This document shows, piece by piece, positions 7,090-12,728 of a stretch of DNA of 12,728 nt. The stretch lies in contig CAINWE010000314.1 of NCBI GenBank assembly GCA_903854365.1, forward strand, positions 1 through 12,728. The letters are read 5' to 3'. Made by a program: the position numbers and the translations under genes. Source of the stretch: Oligoflexia bacterium (GTDB lineage: Bacteria > Bdellovibrionota > UBA1018). The notes under the pieces are model-generated. The model saw only the letters and a list, made by a program, of their open reading frames with translations. It was not told the origin of the DNA and searched no databases. Position 1 is the stretch's first letter, and every line of letters starts with the position of its first letter.

Positions 7090-7383
7090 TCAAGGTACTG
7101 TGACCTCAATTGGAACGGTCTCTTGGTCAGGCCAAGCCTGGCACGCGAGGCGCCAACCTTGATCGATGGCCTGCTCTGATAAGTGTCTAGTTTCAATTTC
7201 GTTCGGAGGGGAGATGGACTCTCTTCCGTTTAAGATTTGGATGCGATCCATTCCGCATTTGCCATGGCCTCCGCACTGACTGCCTAAATCGATTTCTTCC
7301 ATCTGAGCGTGGGCTAAGAGATTCAGGTTTCGGTAACAGTGAACTGGGACTCGTAGCCCGTTTTTTAAGAATTCAACGCTCAT
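7090..7383 (-). CDS. 2Fe-2S ferredoxin-like protein with Asp at the third ligand position
   Basis: This 97-residue protein has the beta-grasp ferredoxin layout: an N-terminal strand pair, an acidic helix start (EEIDLGSQ), the cluster loop C37-G-G-H-G-K-C43-G-M-D46, and a distal C81 in RLACQAWP, followed by an acidic tail strand. The family normally has Cys-x5-Cys-x2-Cys in the loop and a fourth Cys in the RLAC segment. Here position 46 is Asp instead of the third Cys, so the cluster would have three Cys and perhaps one Asp ligand; C16 lies near the N-terminus and is not an obvious substitute. Probable role: cytoplasmic one-electron carrier with unknown partners. It starts 16 bases after the argS stop, in the same direction, so it is probably cotranscribed with argS. 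The upstream bases show only a weak purine stretch as ribosome binding site. Confidence 0.8.
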   Translation of the reverse strand: MSVEFLKNGLRVPVHCYRNLNLLAHAQMEEIDLGSQCGGHGKCGMDRIQILNGRESISPPNEIETRHLSEQAIDQGWRLACQAWPDQETVPIEVTVP

Positions 7384-7399
7384 TTTTACAACTTTTCAT

Positions 7400-9187
7400 C
7401 TACATCTTTTCAGGTAACGGAATCCCTAAGAGCTCAAGTCCTTGTCCCAGGACTCGCCGGGTGGCCTCGACGAGCATGAGGCGGGCCTGGGTGATTTCGG
7501 ACGCCTGTCCGAGGACCTGGCATTCTCGATAGAATGCTCCGAAAAGGCGGGTCATCTCGATGAGATAGTGAGCCAGTTGGCTGGCTTTAGAAAACTCGAG
7601 GGTGCGCTCCAAATGAATTGGAAATTGCCCTAAAGTCTTTACCAGTTGTAACTCAACTTCAGTCGTGAGGTGAGTCGTCAGAGCCGGTTGAAACACGATT
7701 TTCGCTCCGGCCTGGCCAGTTTGGTGAGCCTTGCGCAAGATGCTCAAGCACCGCGTGTGCGCGTACTGGAGGTAGGGACCTGTTTCGCCTTCGAAATCCA
7801 CGACGCGCTCGAGGTCGAACTCCACATCGCGGGCAGGATCGGTGTGGAGATCGTGAAAAACAACTGCCCCTACGGCAACTGCTTCGGAGATCGCTTCTAG
7901 ACTCTGCGCGGAGTCCGTTACGGTTTTCGGTGCGGTTTCTGGCGCAGTTTCTCCTGCGGGAGAATCTTTTTGTCGATCGATCATGAGTCCGTGGACTCGC
8001 TCTTTCGCCTGCAAGAGGACTTCATCCAGGGTGACAAAGTTTCCCTTTCGAGTGGACATTTTTGCGTCTTTGAACCGATAGAGGCCGAATGCGACATGTT
8101 CGCAACGGTCTACCCATTTTTGATCCATTTTTCGCAGGACGCCAAAGACTTGCTTGAAGTGGAGTTTTTGCTCGGCACCGACGATGTAAGTCATCCGATC
8201 GAAATGAAATTTCTCATATCGATAAAGGGCTGCGGCGACATCCCGGGTTGCATAAATTGTAGCGCCGTCGGATTTTTGAAGGAGGCAGGGGGGGAGTTCT
8301 TGGCCGGTCTCGTCGGTGACGGGGACGATCCATGCCCCTTCGCTTTGAACTAAGATTCCCCTCGTTTTTAAGTCATCGATCAAGGGGGTTAAATGGTTTT
8401 TATAGTGGCTTTCGCCCCAGATGTGATCGAACCGTACTCCCAGTCTCGCGTAATTGCGGTCAAATTCACGCAGAGAGATTTCCACACATTTCTGCCAAAG
8501 GGCGACGATTTCGGGGTCGCCTTTTTCGAGTCGGAGGAAAGCCTCTTTGGCCTCTTCTTCAATTTTTGGGTCGTTTTCAGCGAGTGCGTTGACCTTCACG
8601 TAAAGGTCAACCAGGTCCAGCATGGAGAGCTGAGAGTCGATGGTTTTTCCGAAAATTCGAAACGCCACAGTGAGCATGCCGTATTGTTTGCCCCAGTCGC
8701 CGAGATGGTTGATCGAAATCACTCGGTAGCCTCGGTAGCGTCCAATTCGGTCGAGTGCGGCGCCTAAGGCGGTTGGTCTTAAATGGTAGATATTAAGGGG
8801 CTTAGCCACGTTGGGAGAACTGTATTCGAGGACCCAGGTACCACGACTTTCTGGGGCTAGGGATCCATAGCGTCCGCGATTTTCTCCAGCAAGAATGTCC
8901 CCAAGTAGGCTTTGTAAGACGAGTTGAGGGGCTACAGTGAAGTTCAGGTAAGGTCCAACGGTCCTGGCTTCCAGGCCAACGGGGAGGGTGCCTTTCGCTT
9001 GGATTTGCTCAAGGAGGGCCTTGGAAATTTGGGGTGGCGCCTTTTTGAGTTGTTTCGCGAGTTTAAAGCAGGGAAACGCAAAGTCCCCGAGATTAGGCTC
9101 AGGTGGAATTTCAAGGTCACTCCATTGAACCGGAGATTCGAGGACGGTATTGAGGCACTGGGCTGCTAAACGGGCAAAGCGTTCCAT
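7400..9187 (-). CDS. argS: Arginyl-tRNA synthetase
   Basis: It charges tRNA-Arg with arginine using ATP in the cytoplasm. I start at the ATG whose complement is at 9185-9187 because AAAGGAG (complement of 9197-9203) lies nine bases upstream; a longer frame to 9259 adds 24 residues and reads over that site. The product has 595 residues, normal for the family. Order: N-terminal additional domain (about 1-90, with PNLGDFAFPCF); catalytic Rossmann domain with SSPNVAKP at 123-130 and then N132-I-Y-H135, where HIGH is usual; NHLGDWGKQYG (160-170); K376-M-S-T-R380 with KGNFVTLDE, the KMSKS loop; and the DALR anticodon-binding domain (about 465-595, with GPYLQYAHTR) ending GIPLPEKM. A low-complexity insert rich in Pro, Ala, Thr and Glu lies at about 405-430. 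Loss of the first His and the Gly of HIGH is odd, but everything else is intact, so it is probably functional. Confidence 0.95.
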   Translation of the reverse strand: MERFARLAAQCLNTVLESPVQWSDLEIPPEPNLGDFAFPCFKLAKQLKKAPPQISKALLEQIQAKGTLPVGLEARTVGPYLNFTVAPQLVLQSLLGDILAGENRGRYGSLAPESRGTWVLEYSSPNVAKPLNIYHLRPTALGAALDRIGRYRGYRVISINHLGDWGKQYGMLTVAFRIFGKTIDSQLSMLDLVDLYVKVNALAENDPKIEEEAKEAFLRLEKGDPEIVALWQKCVEISLREFDRNYARLGVRFDHIWGESHYKNHLTPLIDDLKTRGILVQSEGAWIVPVTDETGQELPPCLLQKSDGATIYATRDVAAALYRYEKFHFDRMTYIVGAEQKLHFKQVFGVLRKMDQKWVDRCEHVAFGLYRFKDAKMSTRKGNFVTLDEVLLQAKERVHGLMIDRQKDSPAGETAPETAPKTVTDSAQSLEAISEAVAVGAVVFHDLHTDPARDVEFDLERVVDFEGETGPYLQYAHTRCLSILRKAHQTGQAGAKIVFQPALTTHLTTEVELQLVKTLGQFPIHLERTLEFSKASQLAHYLIEMTRLFGAFYRECQVLGQASEITQARLMLVEATRRVLGQGLELLGIPLPEKM

Positions 9188-9196
9188 GGGTGAAGG

Positions 9197-9203
9197 CTCC
9201 TTT
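9197..9203 (-). promoter_or_regulatory. Ribosome binding site of argS
   Basis: Read on the minus strand, these bases are AAAGGAG, with nine bases to the ATG at 9187. It is the strongest Shine-Dalgarno in the window and fixes the argS start. Confidence 0.8.
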
Positions 9204-9272
9204 GTAAGAAAGGTGAGCATAGCACAACTGGGTGAGTTTTTGGTCGTCTGACGGAGCATATAACGGAGCGTT

Positions 9273-9303
9273 GGGAAACGGTGGGTTAAGGGGGGGGTGA
9301 GGG
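9273..9303 (+). other. G-quadruplex-type motif including a run of eight G
   Basis: The plus strand reads GGG at 9273-9275, a seven-base loop, GGG at 9283-9285, TTAA, eight G at 9290-9297, TGA, then GGG at 9301-9303. This satisfies the usual four-run pattern of three or more G with loops of at most seven bases. It lies between the two divergent transcription units. Confidence 0.5.
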
Positions 9304-9361
9304 TCTTCTCGCCCAGAAACGGGGTTTTAATTGTATTTTTTTGTCAAGTATTCTGATTCGC

Positions 9362-9408
9362 TCGGAAAATCGGAATCAAACGTTTAATCATTTCTCCGTT
9401 TTTTCCGA
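9362..9408 (+). repeat. Imperfect inverted repeat just upstream of the 9422 gene
   Basis: TCGGAAAATCGGA at 9362-9374 pairs with TCCGTTTTTTCCGA at 9395-9408; the outer eight bases (TCGGAAAA with TTTTCCGA) are exact and the inner part needs one bulge and one mismatch. The loop contains its own palindrome, AAACGTTT at 9378-9385. It sits 14 bases before the likely start, so it could be an operator or a leader hairpin hiding the ribosome binding site. Confidence 0.4.
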
Positions 9409-9421
9409 TCTTTCTAGAGTG

Positions 9422-10114
9422 ATGGACTATCGAACCATATTTCTCAAAAAGATCACTCCCTGGGTTGCGACCTGGGTCACTCCGTGGGTGACGATGACAC
9501 TTGGGTTTTTCAATCATATCCAGGAGAAAGTCGATCATTTGCGAACGGTTGACGAGAAGTATGCGCAACTGGCTGTTGAAAATGCGGAGCTTAAGCACCA
9601 ATTTACGGAATTGAAATTTTCAAAAGATTCGGAGCTTGCTGCCCAAGAAACGCAAATCCTCTCCAAAGGACTATTGCAAGAGACGGGGATGAAGACGGGC
9701 AGAACGATTGCGAGTTTTAATTATAGAATTCCTACTGAACTTTCGCCTACGCAACTCTACACCTTGGGGTTGAGTTATCTTGTCGCTCGTGAGGATGAAA
9801 AAGCTGCAGCGATTTTAACCTCACTTATGTCTTCAGATGCTGCCTATCGAACCCCTAAAAATTATCTCGTGAGCGGGGTGCTTTGGTATCGCCTCGACAA
9901 TCTGACCCAAGCTGATCAGAATTTCGACACGGTGATTCGGTTAAGCGAGGGAGACTCCACGGATCGTTATCAGGCCCAAGCGCGCTTATGGAAGGCGTTG
10001 GTCGCCTTGCGAAGTCAAAGTGAGGATCGAACGCAATTTTGGCTTCATGACCTCTTGGATCATTACCCTCGTGCAGTCGAGACGAGTTGGGTAAATCCCT
10101 TGGGAGATGAGTAA
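9422..10114 (+). CDS. Coiled-coil / TPR-like protein with hydrophobic N-terminus, unknown function
   Basis: I start at ATG 9422 (230 residues); a GTG directly before it at 9419 is equally in frame. The Shine-Dalgarno is weak (AGAG near 9416). TTG 9341 would add a Ser/Asn-rich extension over the inverted repeat and is unlikely. Residues 13-30 (PWVATWVTPWVTMTLGFF) are hydrophobic and Trp-rich with an internal PWV/TWV repeat; they could insert in or lie on the inner membrane, but this is not a standard signal peptide. Residues about 32-75 form a likely coiled coil (EKVDHLRTVDEKYAQLAVEN). Residues about 105-200 are helical pairs of TPR style, including QLYTLGLSYLVAREDEKAAAIL and a later YRLDNLTQADQNFDTVIRL. 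TPR plus coiled coil suggests a scaffold. Its stop overlaps the next start as TAATG, so it is coupled to the FecR-domain gene. No family name is recognised. Confidence 0.78.
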   Translation: MDYRTIFLKKITPWVATWVTPWVTMTLGFFNHIQEKVDHLRTVDEKYAQLAVENAELKHQFTELKFSKDSELAAQETQILSKGLLQETGMKTGRTIASFNYRIPTELSPTQLYTLGLSYLVAREDEKAAAILTSLMSSDAAYRTPKNYLVSGVLWYRLDNLTQADQNFDTVIRLSEGDSTDRYQAQARLWKALVALRSQSEDRTQFWLHDLLDHYPRAVETSWVNPLGDE

Positions 10115-11286
10115 TGAATATCAGAATATTCTACTTTGTCGTTTTGGCTAGCGTGACTGGGAGTAGTCATTTTGCTCGCGCTCAAGAGAACCCGCAATCT
10201 CCTGTCGTGTCCAAGAAAGAAGTTCAAAAAGGCGATCCTACTACAGGCGATGCAGTGAAGGCCGAAAAATCCGAGAAAGAGCTTTGTGGTTCACTCGAGG
10301 TGTTTGAGGGCGATGTGCAGATTTTAGATGATACGCGCACTCACTTGATTGAGCTGAAGAGAAAGGCACCTCTTCCTTGCGGATGTTGGATTTCTTCGAA
10401 CGAAGGTTGGGTCCACGTGAAGCACTCCGCTGGGCCTAAGTTAAATTTAGGGGCTCATTCTTACGTTCAGTTGCTCGGATCTCGCTCGAAATCGGAGCAA
10501 GTCGTGATTTATCAAGGGCAGGTCTATGCGGAGGTGGGAGCCGGAGACGGAGAGTTTAAGCTAGGATCGGCATTGGGTCGAGTGAGAGTCAAGCAGGGTA
10601 AAGTGGTGTATCTTTCGGGATACACAGAAAACTCATCTTCTCAATTGATCGTTCTAGAAGATTCGGCAAATTTTGAAAACCGCTTTGAGGATTCTCGAAT
10701 GGTAGCCGTCAAAGAAGGAGAAATGAGTGAGTTGCGCTTCGATCTTTTTCGGGTGATTCCTCAAAGTCCGACCCCGATTTCGGTCGCTGCACTCAAGCCT
10801 AAGCTTTTTGATTTGCGAGTAGACGAGAAAGTTCAGGCGAGGGCCTTTGGCTTGGCAACCAAGAGACAAGAAAGAACCTTGGCAGAACCCTTGGTGGAGG
10901 CTCCATCTCAGGGTGTGGGAGGGCGTAAGATTGCCAGTATTCCCGGCGAGGGCAGCGGATCTGAAGTAGGAAACCCAGCAGAAAATTCCAAATCGAAAAA
11001 AATTCAGGCTCAAGTGATGGACCTTGCAAAATGCCAGGGTAAGCTCAAGGGTAAAGGCCAGCTTGACCCCGCTGGAAGCGGCGAGGAGTGTAGTGAGCCG
11101 CATGTCCAAAAACATTTGTTTGAAAAAATGGCGCCTGGCATTGCCGAGCCAGAAGGCTTGCTTTTTCCTGGCAGGGGACTCAGTTCGGGTGACTTTAGGC
11201 CCGCACCCCAGTTGAGTGCAAAGGAACTTGAAGAGAAGCAAAAATTGATGAAAGATATTGCCCGCATTCAAAGGGATGAACGATGA
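10114..11286 (+). CDS. Exported FecR-domain protein
   Basis: ATG 10114 overlaps the preceding stop, and GGGAG at 10102-10106 gives a seven-base spacing. The 390-residue product has a signal peptide (about 1-23, ending ARA before QEN), so the mature protein is periplasmic or outer-membrane associated. A charged linker leads to a FecR-like beta-rich domain at about 59-200: GSLEVFEGDV, an L-x-x-x-A-P-L-P-C-G-C-W element with C89 and C91, a W-V-H-V-K stretch, LNLGAHSYVQL, then VVIYQGQVYAEV. In exported proteins FecR folds are thought to act as structural or binding modules, unlike the anti-sigma FecR itself; there is no sigma factor gene here. C58 may pair with one of C89/C91. The C-terminal half (about 230-390) is low complexity with Lys, Pro and Gly, two more Cys, and a final acidic/basic helix. 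Its stop overlaps the beta-barrel start (ATGA), suggesting these two products work together. Confidence 0.82.
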   Translation: MNIRIFYFVVLASVTGSSHFARAQENPQSPVVSKKEVQKGDPTTGDAVKAEKSEKELCGSLEVFEGDVQILDDTRTHLIELKRKAPLPCGCWISSNEGWVHVKHSAGPKLNLGAHSYVQLLGSRSKSEQVVIYQGQVYAEVGAGDGEFKLGSALGRVRVKQGKVVYLSGYTENSSSQLIVLEDSANFENRFEDSRMVAVKEGEMSELRFDLFRVIPQSPTPISVAALKPKLFDLRVDEKVQARAFGLATKRQERTLAEPLVEAPSQGVGGRKIASIPGEGSGSEVGNPAENSKSKKIQAQVMDLAKCQGKLKGKGQLDPAGSGEECSEPHVQKHLFEKMAPGIAEPEGLLFPGRGLSSGDFRPAPQLSAKELEEKQKLMKDIARIQRDER

Positions 11287-11852
11287 AAAAGGGGATTCTG
11301 ATCCTATTGGTCGGAGGTGTCTGGTCCTCAGCGGGCCTGCTGGGGAGTACGGTGGTCTGGGCCGGAGTGATGGAATTGTCTGGAAGTTTCTCCTATAGTC
11401 GGAGTAATTATGATCATGAGAGTTCATCAGACTCGCGAAGATTTGCATTTGGGGTAGGATATTATTTCTTTGGAGATAGTGAGTTGGAATTTGAGGTACA
11501 AGACGTCCTTTATCATAATCGCATCACGAATATTGAAGATACTACTTTTCACGACCAAATTTATAGTTTGGATTGGGTTCAGTCGTTCGCCCCGCGGGGT
11601 TCCTTTTTTAGACCCTATTTCAAAGTGGGGATTGGCCAGTTGAATCGAACCGCATCCGGTTACTATCCAGGCGGCGTCGCCCCACCCGCCATTTATGATT
11701 CGATTACAGGTGTTTTGGGAGTAGGTTTGAAAATGCATCTCTATGAAGCGCTTGCGCTCAGGATGGAGGGATCGACCTATTTGATTAACGGAGCTGCTTC
11801 GACGGCGGCGGATAATTTTTCATTGGGTGGTGGTCTTTCTGTCTTTTTTTAA
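11283..11852 (+). CDS. Small outer-membrane beta-barrel protein
   Basis: ATG 11283 overlaps the FecR gene's stop; AAGGGA at 11271-11276 is six bases upstream. The 189-residue precursor has a signal peptide of about 27 residues (ending VWA before GVMEL). The mature part alternates hydrophobic and polar residues in strands rich in Tyr, Phe, Gly and Ser (LSGSFSYSRSNYD, FAFGVGYYFFG, LEFEVQDVLYHN, FRPYFKVGIGQL, ITGVLGVGLKM, LRMEGSTYLI) and ends in Phe (GLSVFF), the usual BAM assembly signal. Length and strand count fit an eight-stranded barrel of the OmpA/OmpX/porin-fold superfamily. Such small barrels are structural or binding proteins, not enzymes in most cases. It probably forms the outer-membrane partner of the FecR-domain protein. 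The next gene appears to start inside its last codons. Confidence 0.85.
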   Translation: MKKGILILLVGGVWSSAGLLGSTVVWAGVMELSGSFSYSRSNYDHESSSDSRRFAFGVGYYFFGDSELEFEVQDVLYHNRITNIEDTTFHDQIYSLDWVQSFAPRGSFFRPYFKVGIGQLNRTASGYYPGGVAPPAIYDSITGVLGVGLKMHLYEALALRMEGSTYLINGAASTAADNFSLGGGLSVFF

Positions 11853-12728
11853 AACGCGAAATATCATTCTGGGTTTTTTGGTAGTTTTGAGTTCGACCTT
11901 TCTTGGGGGGTGTGGCAGTTTGCGATATCTCTGGCAAGCCGGTGAGGGTCAATTATCGCTCATCAGCCACGCGCGACCCATTGCGGAGGTGATTCGAGAC
12001 GAGAAGACCCCTCCGCGAGTTCGAGAACTTCTCGCTCAGATTCCGCTGATTAAAAAGTTTGGCGAAAAAAATGGCTTGAAGGCGACCTCGAATTATCAAG
12101 ACTATGTGAAGCTGAATCGAACCGCAGCAGTGTTTGTTGTGAGCGCTTGTGACGCGCTCCGCTTTGAGCCGAAAGTGTGGGAGTTTCCGATCGTAGGTTC
12201 GTTTCCGTATCTTGGGTGGTTTGATGCGAAGAACGCTCAAGACTACGCGGAGTCACTTCGGAAGGAAGGTTGGGATGTCGACGTCAGAGGCGCAGGTGCC
12301 TATTCTACCTTGGGATGGTTTCGGGATTCTGTGCTTTCGAGTATGATCTCTTCAAGTCAGGACGCCTTGGGTGCATTGGTGAACGTCGTTTTGCATGAGT
12401 CGGTCCATGCTAGTGTTTATATTTCTGGACAGGCTTATTTTAATGAGAGTCTTGCGAGTTTTATTGCAGATCGGCTTACGTTAAATTATTTTGATCAGCT
12501 CGGCGCGGCGAGTGCCCCCGAACGGCAAGCTTATCTCGACGCCGAAGCTCAAAGTAAAAAAATTCAAAAAAGGATGCACGAAAGTTACTTAGCGTTGGAT
12601 GAACTTTACCGGTCAGCCGAGCCTAAAGCCGAGAAGTTGAGAAAGAAAACTGAATTTCTAGACCGTCTCGAGCATGAATTGGGCTTTAAAAGGCATGTCA
12701 ACAACGCAACTCTGGCGCAATATAAGAC
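11830..12728 (+). CDS. Lipoprotein zinc metallopeptidase, PF10023/COG4324 putative aminopeptidase (3' partial)
   Basis: An open frame runs to the right edge without a stop. I place the start at GTG 11830 (GTG 11827 is equal), overlapping the barrel gene by 23 bases; this keeps a full lipoprotein signal: two basic residues near 9-11, a hydrophobic core and L-G-G-C with C28 as lipidation site. No good Shine-Dalgarno is seen. The body matches the putative aminopeptidase family: FPYLGWFDAKNA, then AYSTLGWFRDSVLSSM, then the zinc motif H189-E190-S191-V192-H193, and FNESLASF with E206 as the likely third ligand. The product should be a zinc peptidase facing the periplasm or anchored in the outer membrane; substrates of the family are not established. 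A Lys/Glu-rich helical segment follows the catalytic part before the window ends. Its place as fourth gene of the right operon suggests a link with the barrel and FecR proteins. Confidence 0.85.
   Translation, partial: MVFLSFFKTRNIILGFLVVLSSTFLGGCGSLRYLWQAGEGQLSLISHARPIAEVIRDEKTPPRVRELLAQIPLIKKFGEKNGLKATSNYQDYVKLNRTAAVFVVSACDALRFEPKVWEFPIVGSFPYLGWFDAKNAQDYAESLRKEGWDVDVRGAGAYSTLGWFRDSVLSSMISSSQDALGALVNVVLHESVHASVYISGQAYFNESLASFIADRLTLNYFDQLGAASAPERQAYLDAEAQSKKIQKRMHESYLALDELYRSAEPKAEKLRKKTEFLDRLEHELGFKRHVNNATLAQYK

Larger units (their letters stand above)
9188..9421. promoter_or_regulatory. Divergent intergenic region between argS and the right-hand envelope operon
   Basis: This 234-base stretch must contain the promoters of both argS (leftward) and the operon starting at 9422 (rightward). 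It holds the argS ribosome binding site, a G-rich tract, a T-rich stretch near 9325-9342 and an imperfect inverted repeat just before the 9422 start. Candidate hexamers such as TTGTCA at 9341-9346 have no well-placed -10 partner, so I do not assign promoters. Frames can be read through it from TTG 9341 and towards 9259, but I regard them as non-coding extensions. Confidence 0.6.

Noticed and set aside
7442..9169. Several plus-strand frames across the argS gene
   Set aside because: They are fragments antisense to a fully recognisable synthetase; none has a start signal or a family pattern.
9188..9259. 24-residue N-terminal extension of ArgS
   Set aside because: It would read across the strong AAAGGAG site at 9197-9203, and ArgS proteins usually begin near the MERFARL position.
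9341..9421. TTG-initiated extension of the coiled-coil/TPR protein
   Set aside because: No Shine-Dalgarno precedes it and it covers the inverted repeat and T-rich leader; ATG 9422 is simpler.
10654..11448. Long minus-strand frame of 264 codons opposite the FecR and barrel genes
   Set aside because: Its translation is His/Arg/Leu/Phe-rich without domain pattern, and it lies opposite two well-supported overlapping genes.

Overview
The window looks like chromosomal DNA from a Gram-negative, diderm bacterium, most likely a Bdellovibrionota/Oligoflexia or other former-deltaproteobacterial lineage. The main reason is the gene set at the left: a tetratricopeptide protein, a small exported protein, and an FHA / single-membrane-span / proline-glycine-rich / AgmX-PglI-tail protein. 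This arrangement is known from the Glt (Agl) envelope machinery of Myxococcus and its relatives. Signal peptides, a beta-barrel ending in Phe and a lipobox protein also point to an outer membrane. The lineage is inference; there is no rRNA in the window.

Layout. (1) Bases 1-4093, plus strand: a tightly packed operon whose 5' end lies outside the window. It holds a TPR protein (partial), a small exported protein, the FHA-AgmX-tail protein and a membrane-anchored protein of unknown function. Starts overlap or abut the preceding stops. (2) Bases 4163-6115: a secreted endo-beta-N-acetylglucosaminidase of family GH85, preceded by a very AT-rich spacer and itself more AT-rich than its neighbours; it may have been acquired. 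(3) Bases 6199-6891: a short-chain dehydrogenase/reductase, followed at 6888-7079 by what looks like the decayed end of a small lipoprotein gene with an in-frame TGA. (4) Minus strand, 9187 down to 7090: arginyl-tRNA synthetase, then a small 2Fe-2S ferredoxin-like protein. Both have an unusual active-site feature: the HIGH signature reads NIYH in ArgS, and Asp sits in place of the third cluster cysteine in the ferredoxin. (5) Bases 9188-9421: a divergent intergenic region with a G-quadruplex-type G-rich tract and a large imperfect inverted repeat. (6) Bases 9422-12728, plus strand: a second envelope operon of overlapping genes. It encodes a coiled-coil/TPR-like protein, an exported FecR-domain protein, an outer-membrane beta-barrel and a lipoprotein metallopeptidase (PF10023/COG4324-like) that runs off the right edge.

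How the genes work together. The left operon probably forms a trans-envelope complex: the FHA protein spans the inner membrane, with its FHA part in the cytoplasm and its AgmX tail in the periplasm, and works with TPR and exported partners. Energising TolQR/AglRQS-type subunits would be expected nearby but are not in this window. The right operon looks like a second periplasm/outer-membrane module of unknown function. The GH85 enzyme is the only clear degradative enzyme and implies contact with N-glycosylated eukaryotic material or other chitobiose-core glycans. ArgS is housekeeping. I see no mobile element, CRISPR array, tRNA or rRNA.
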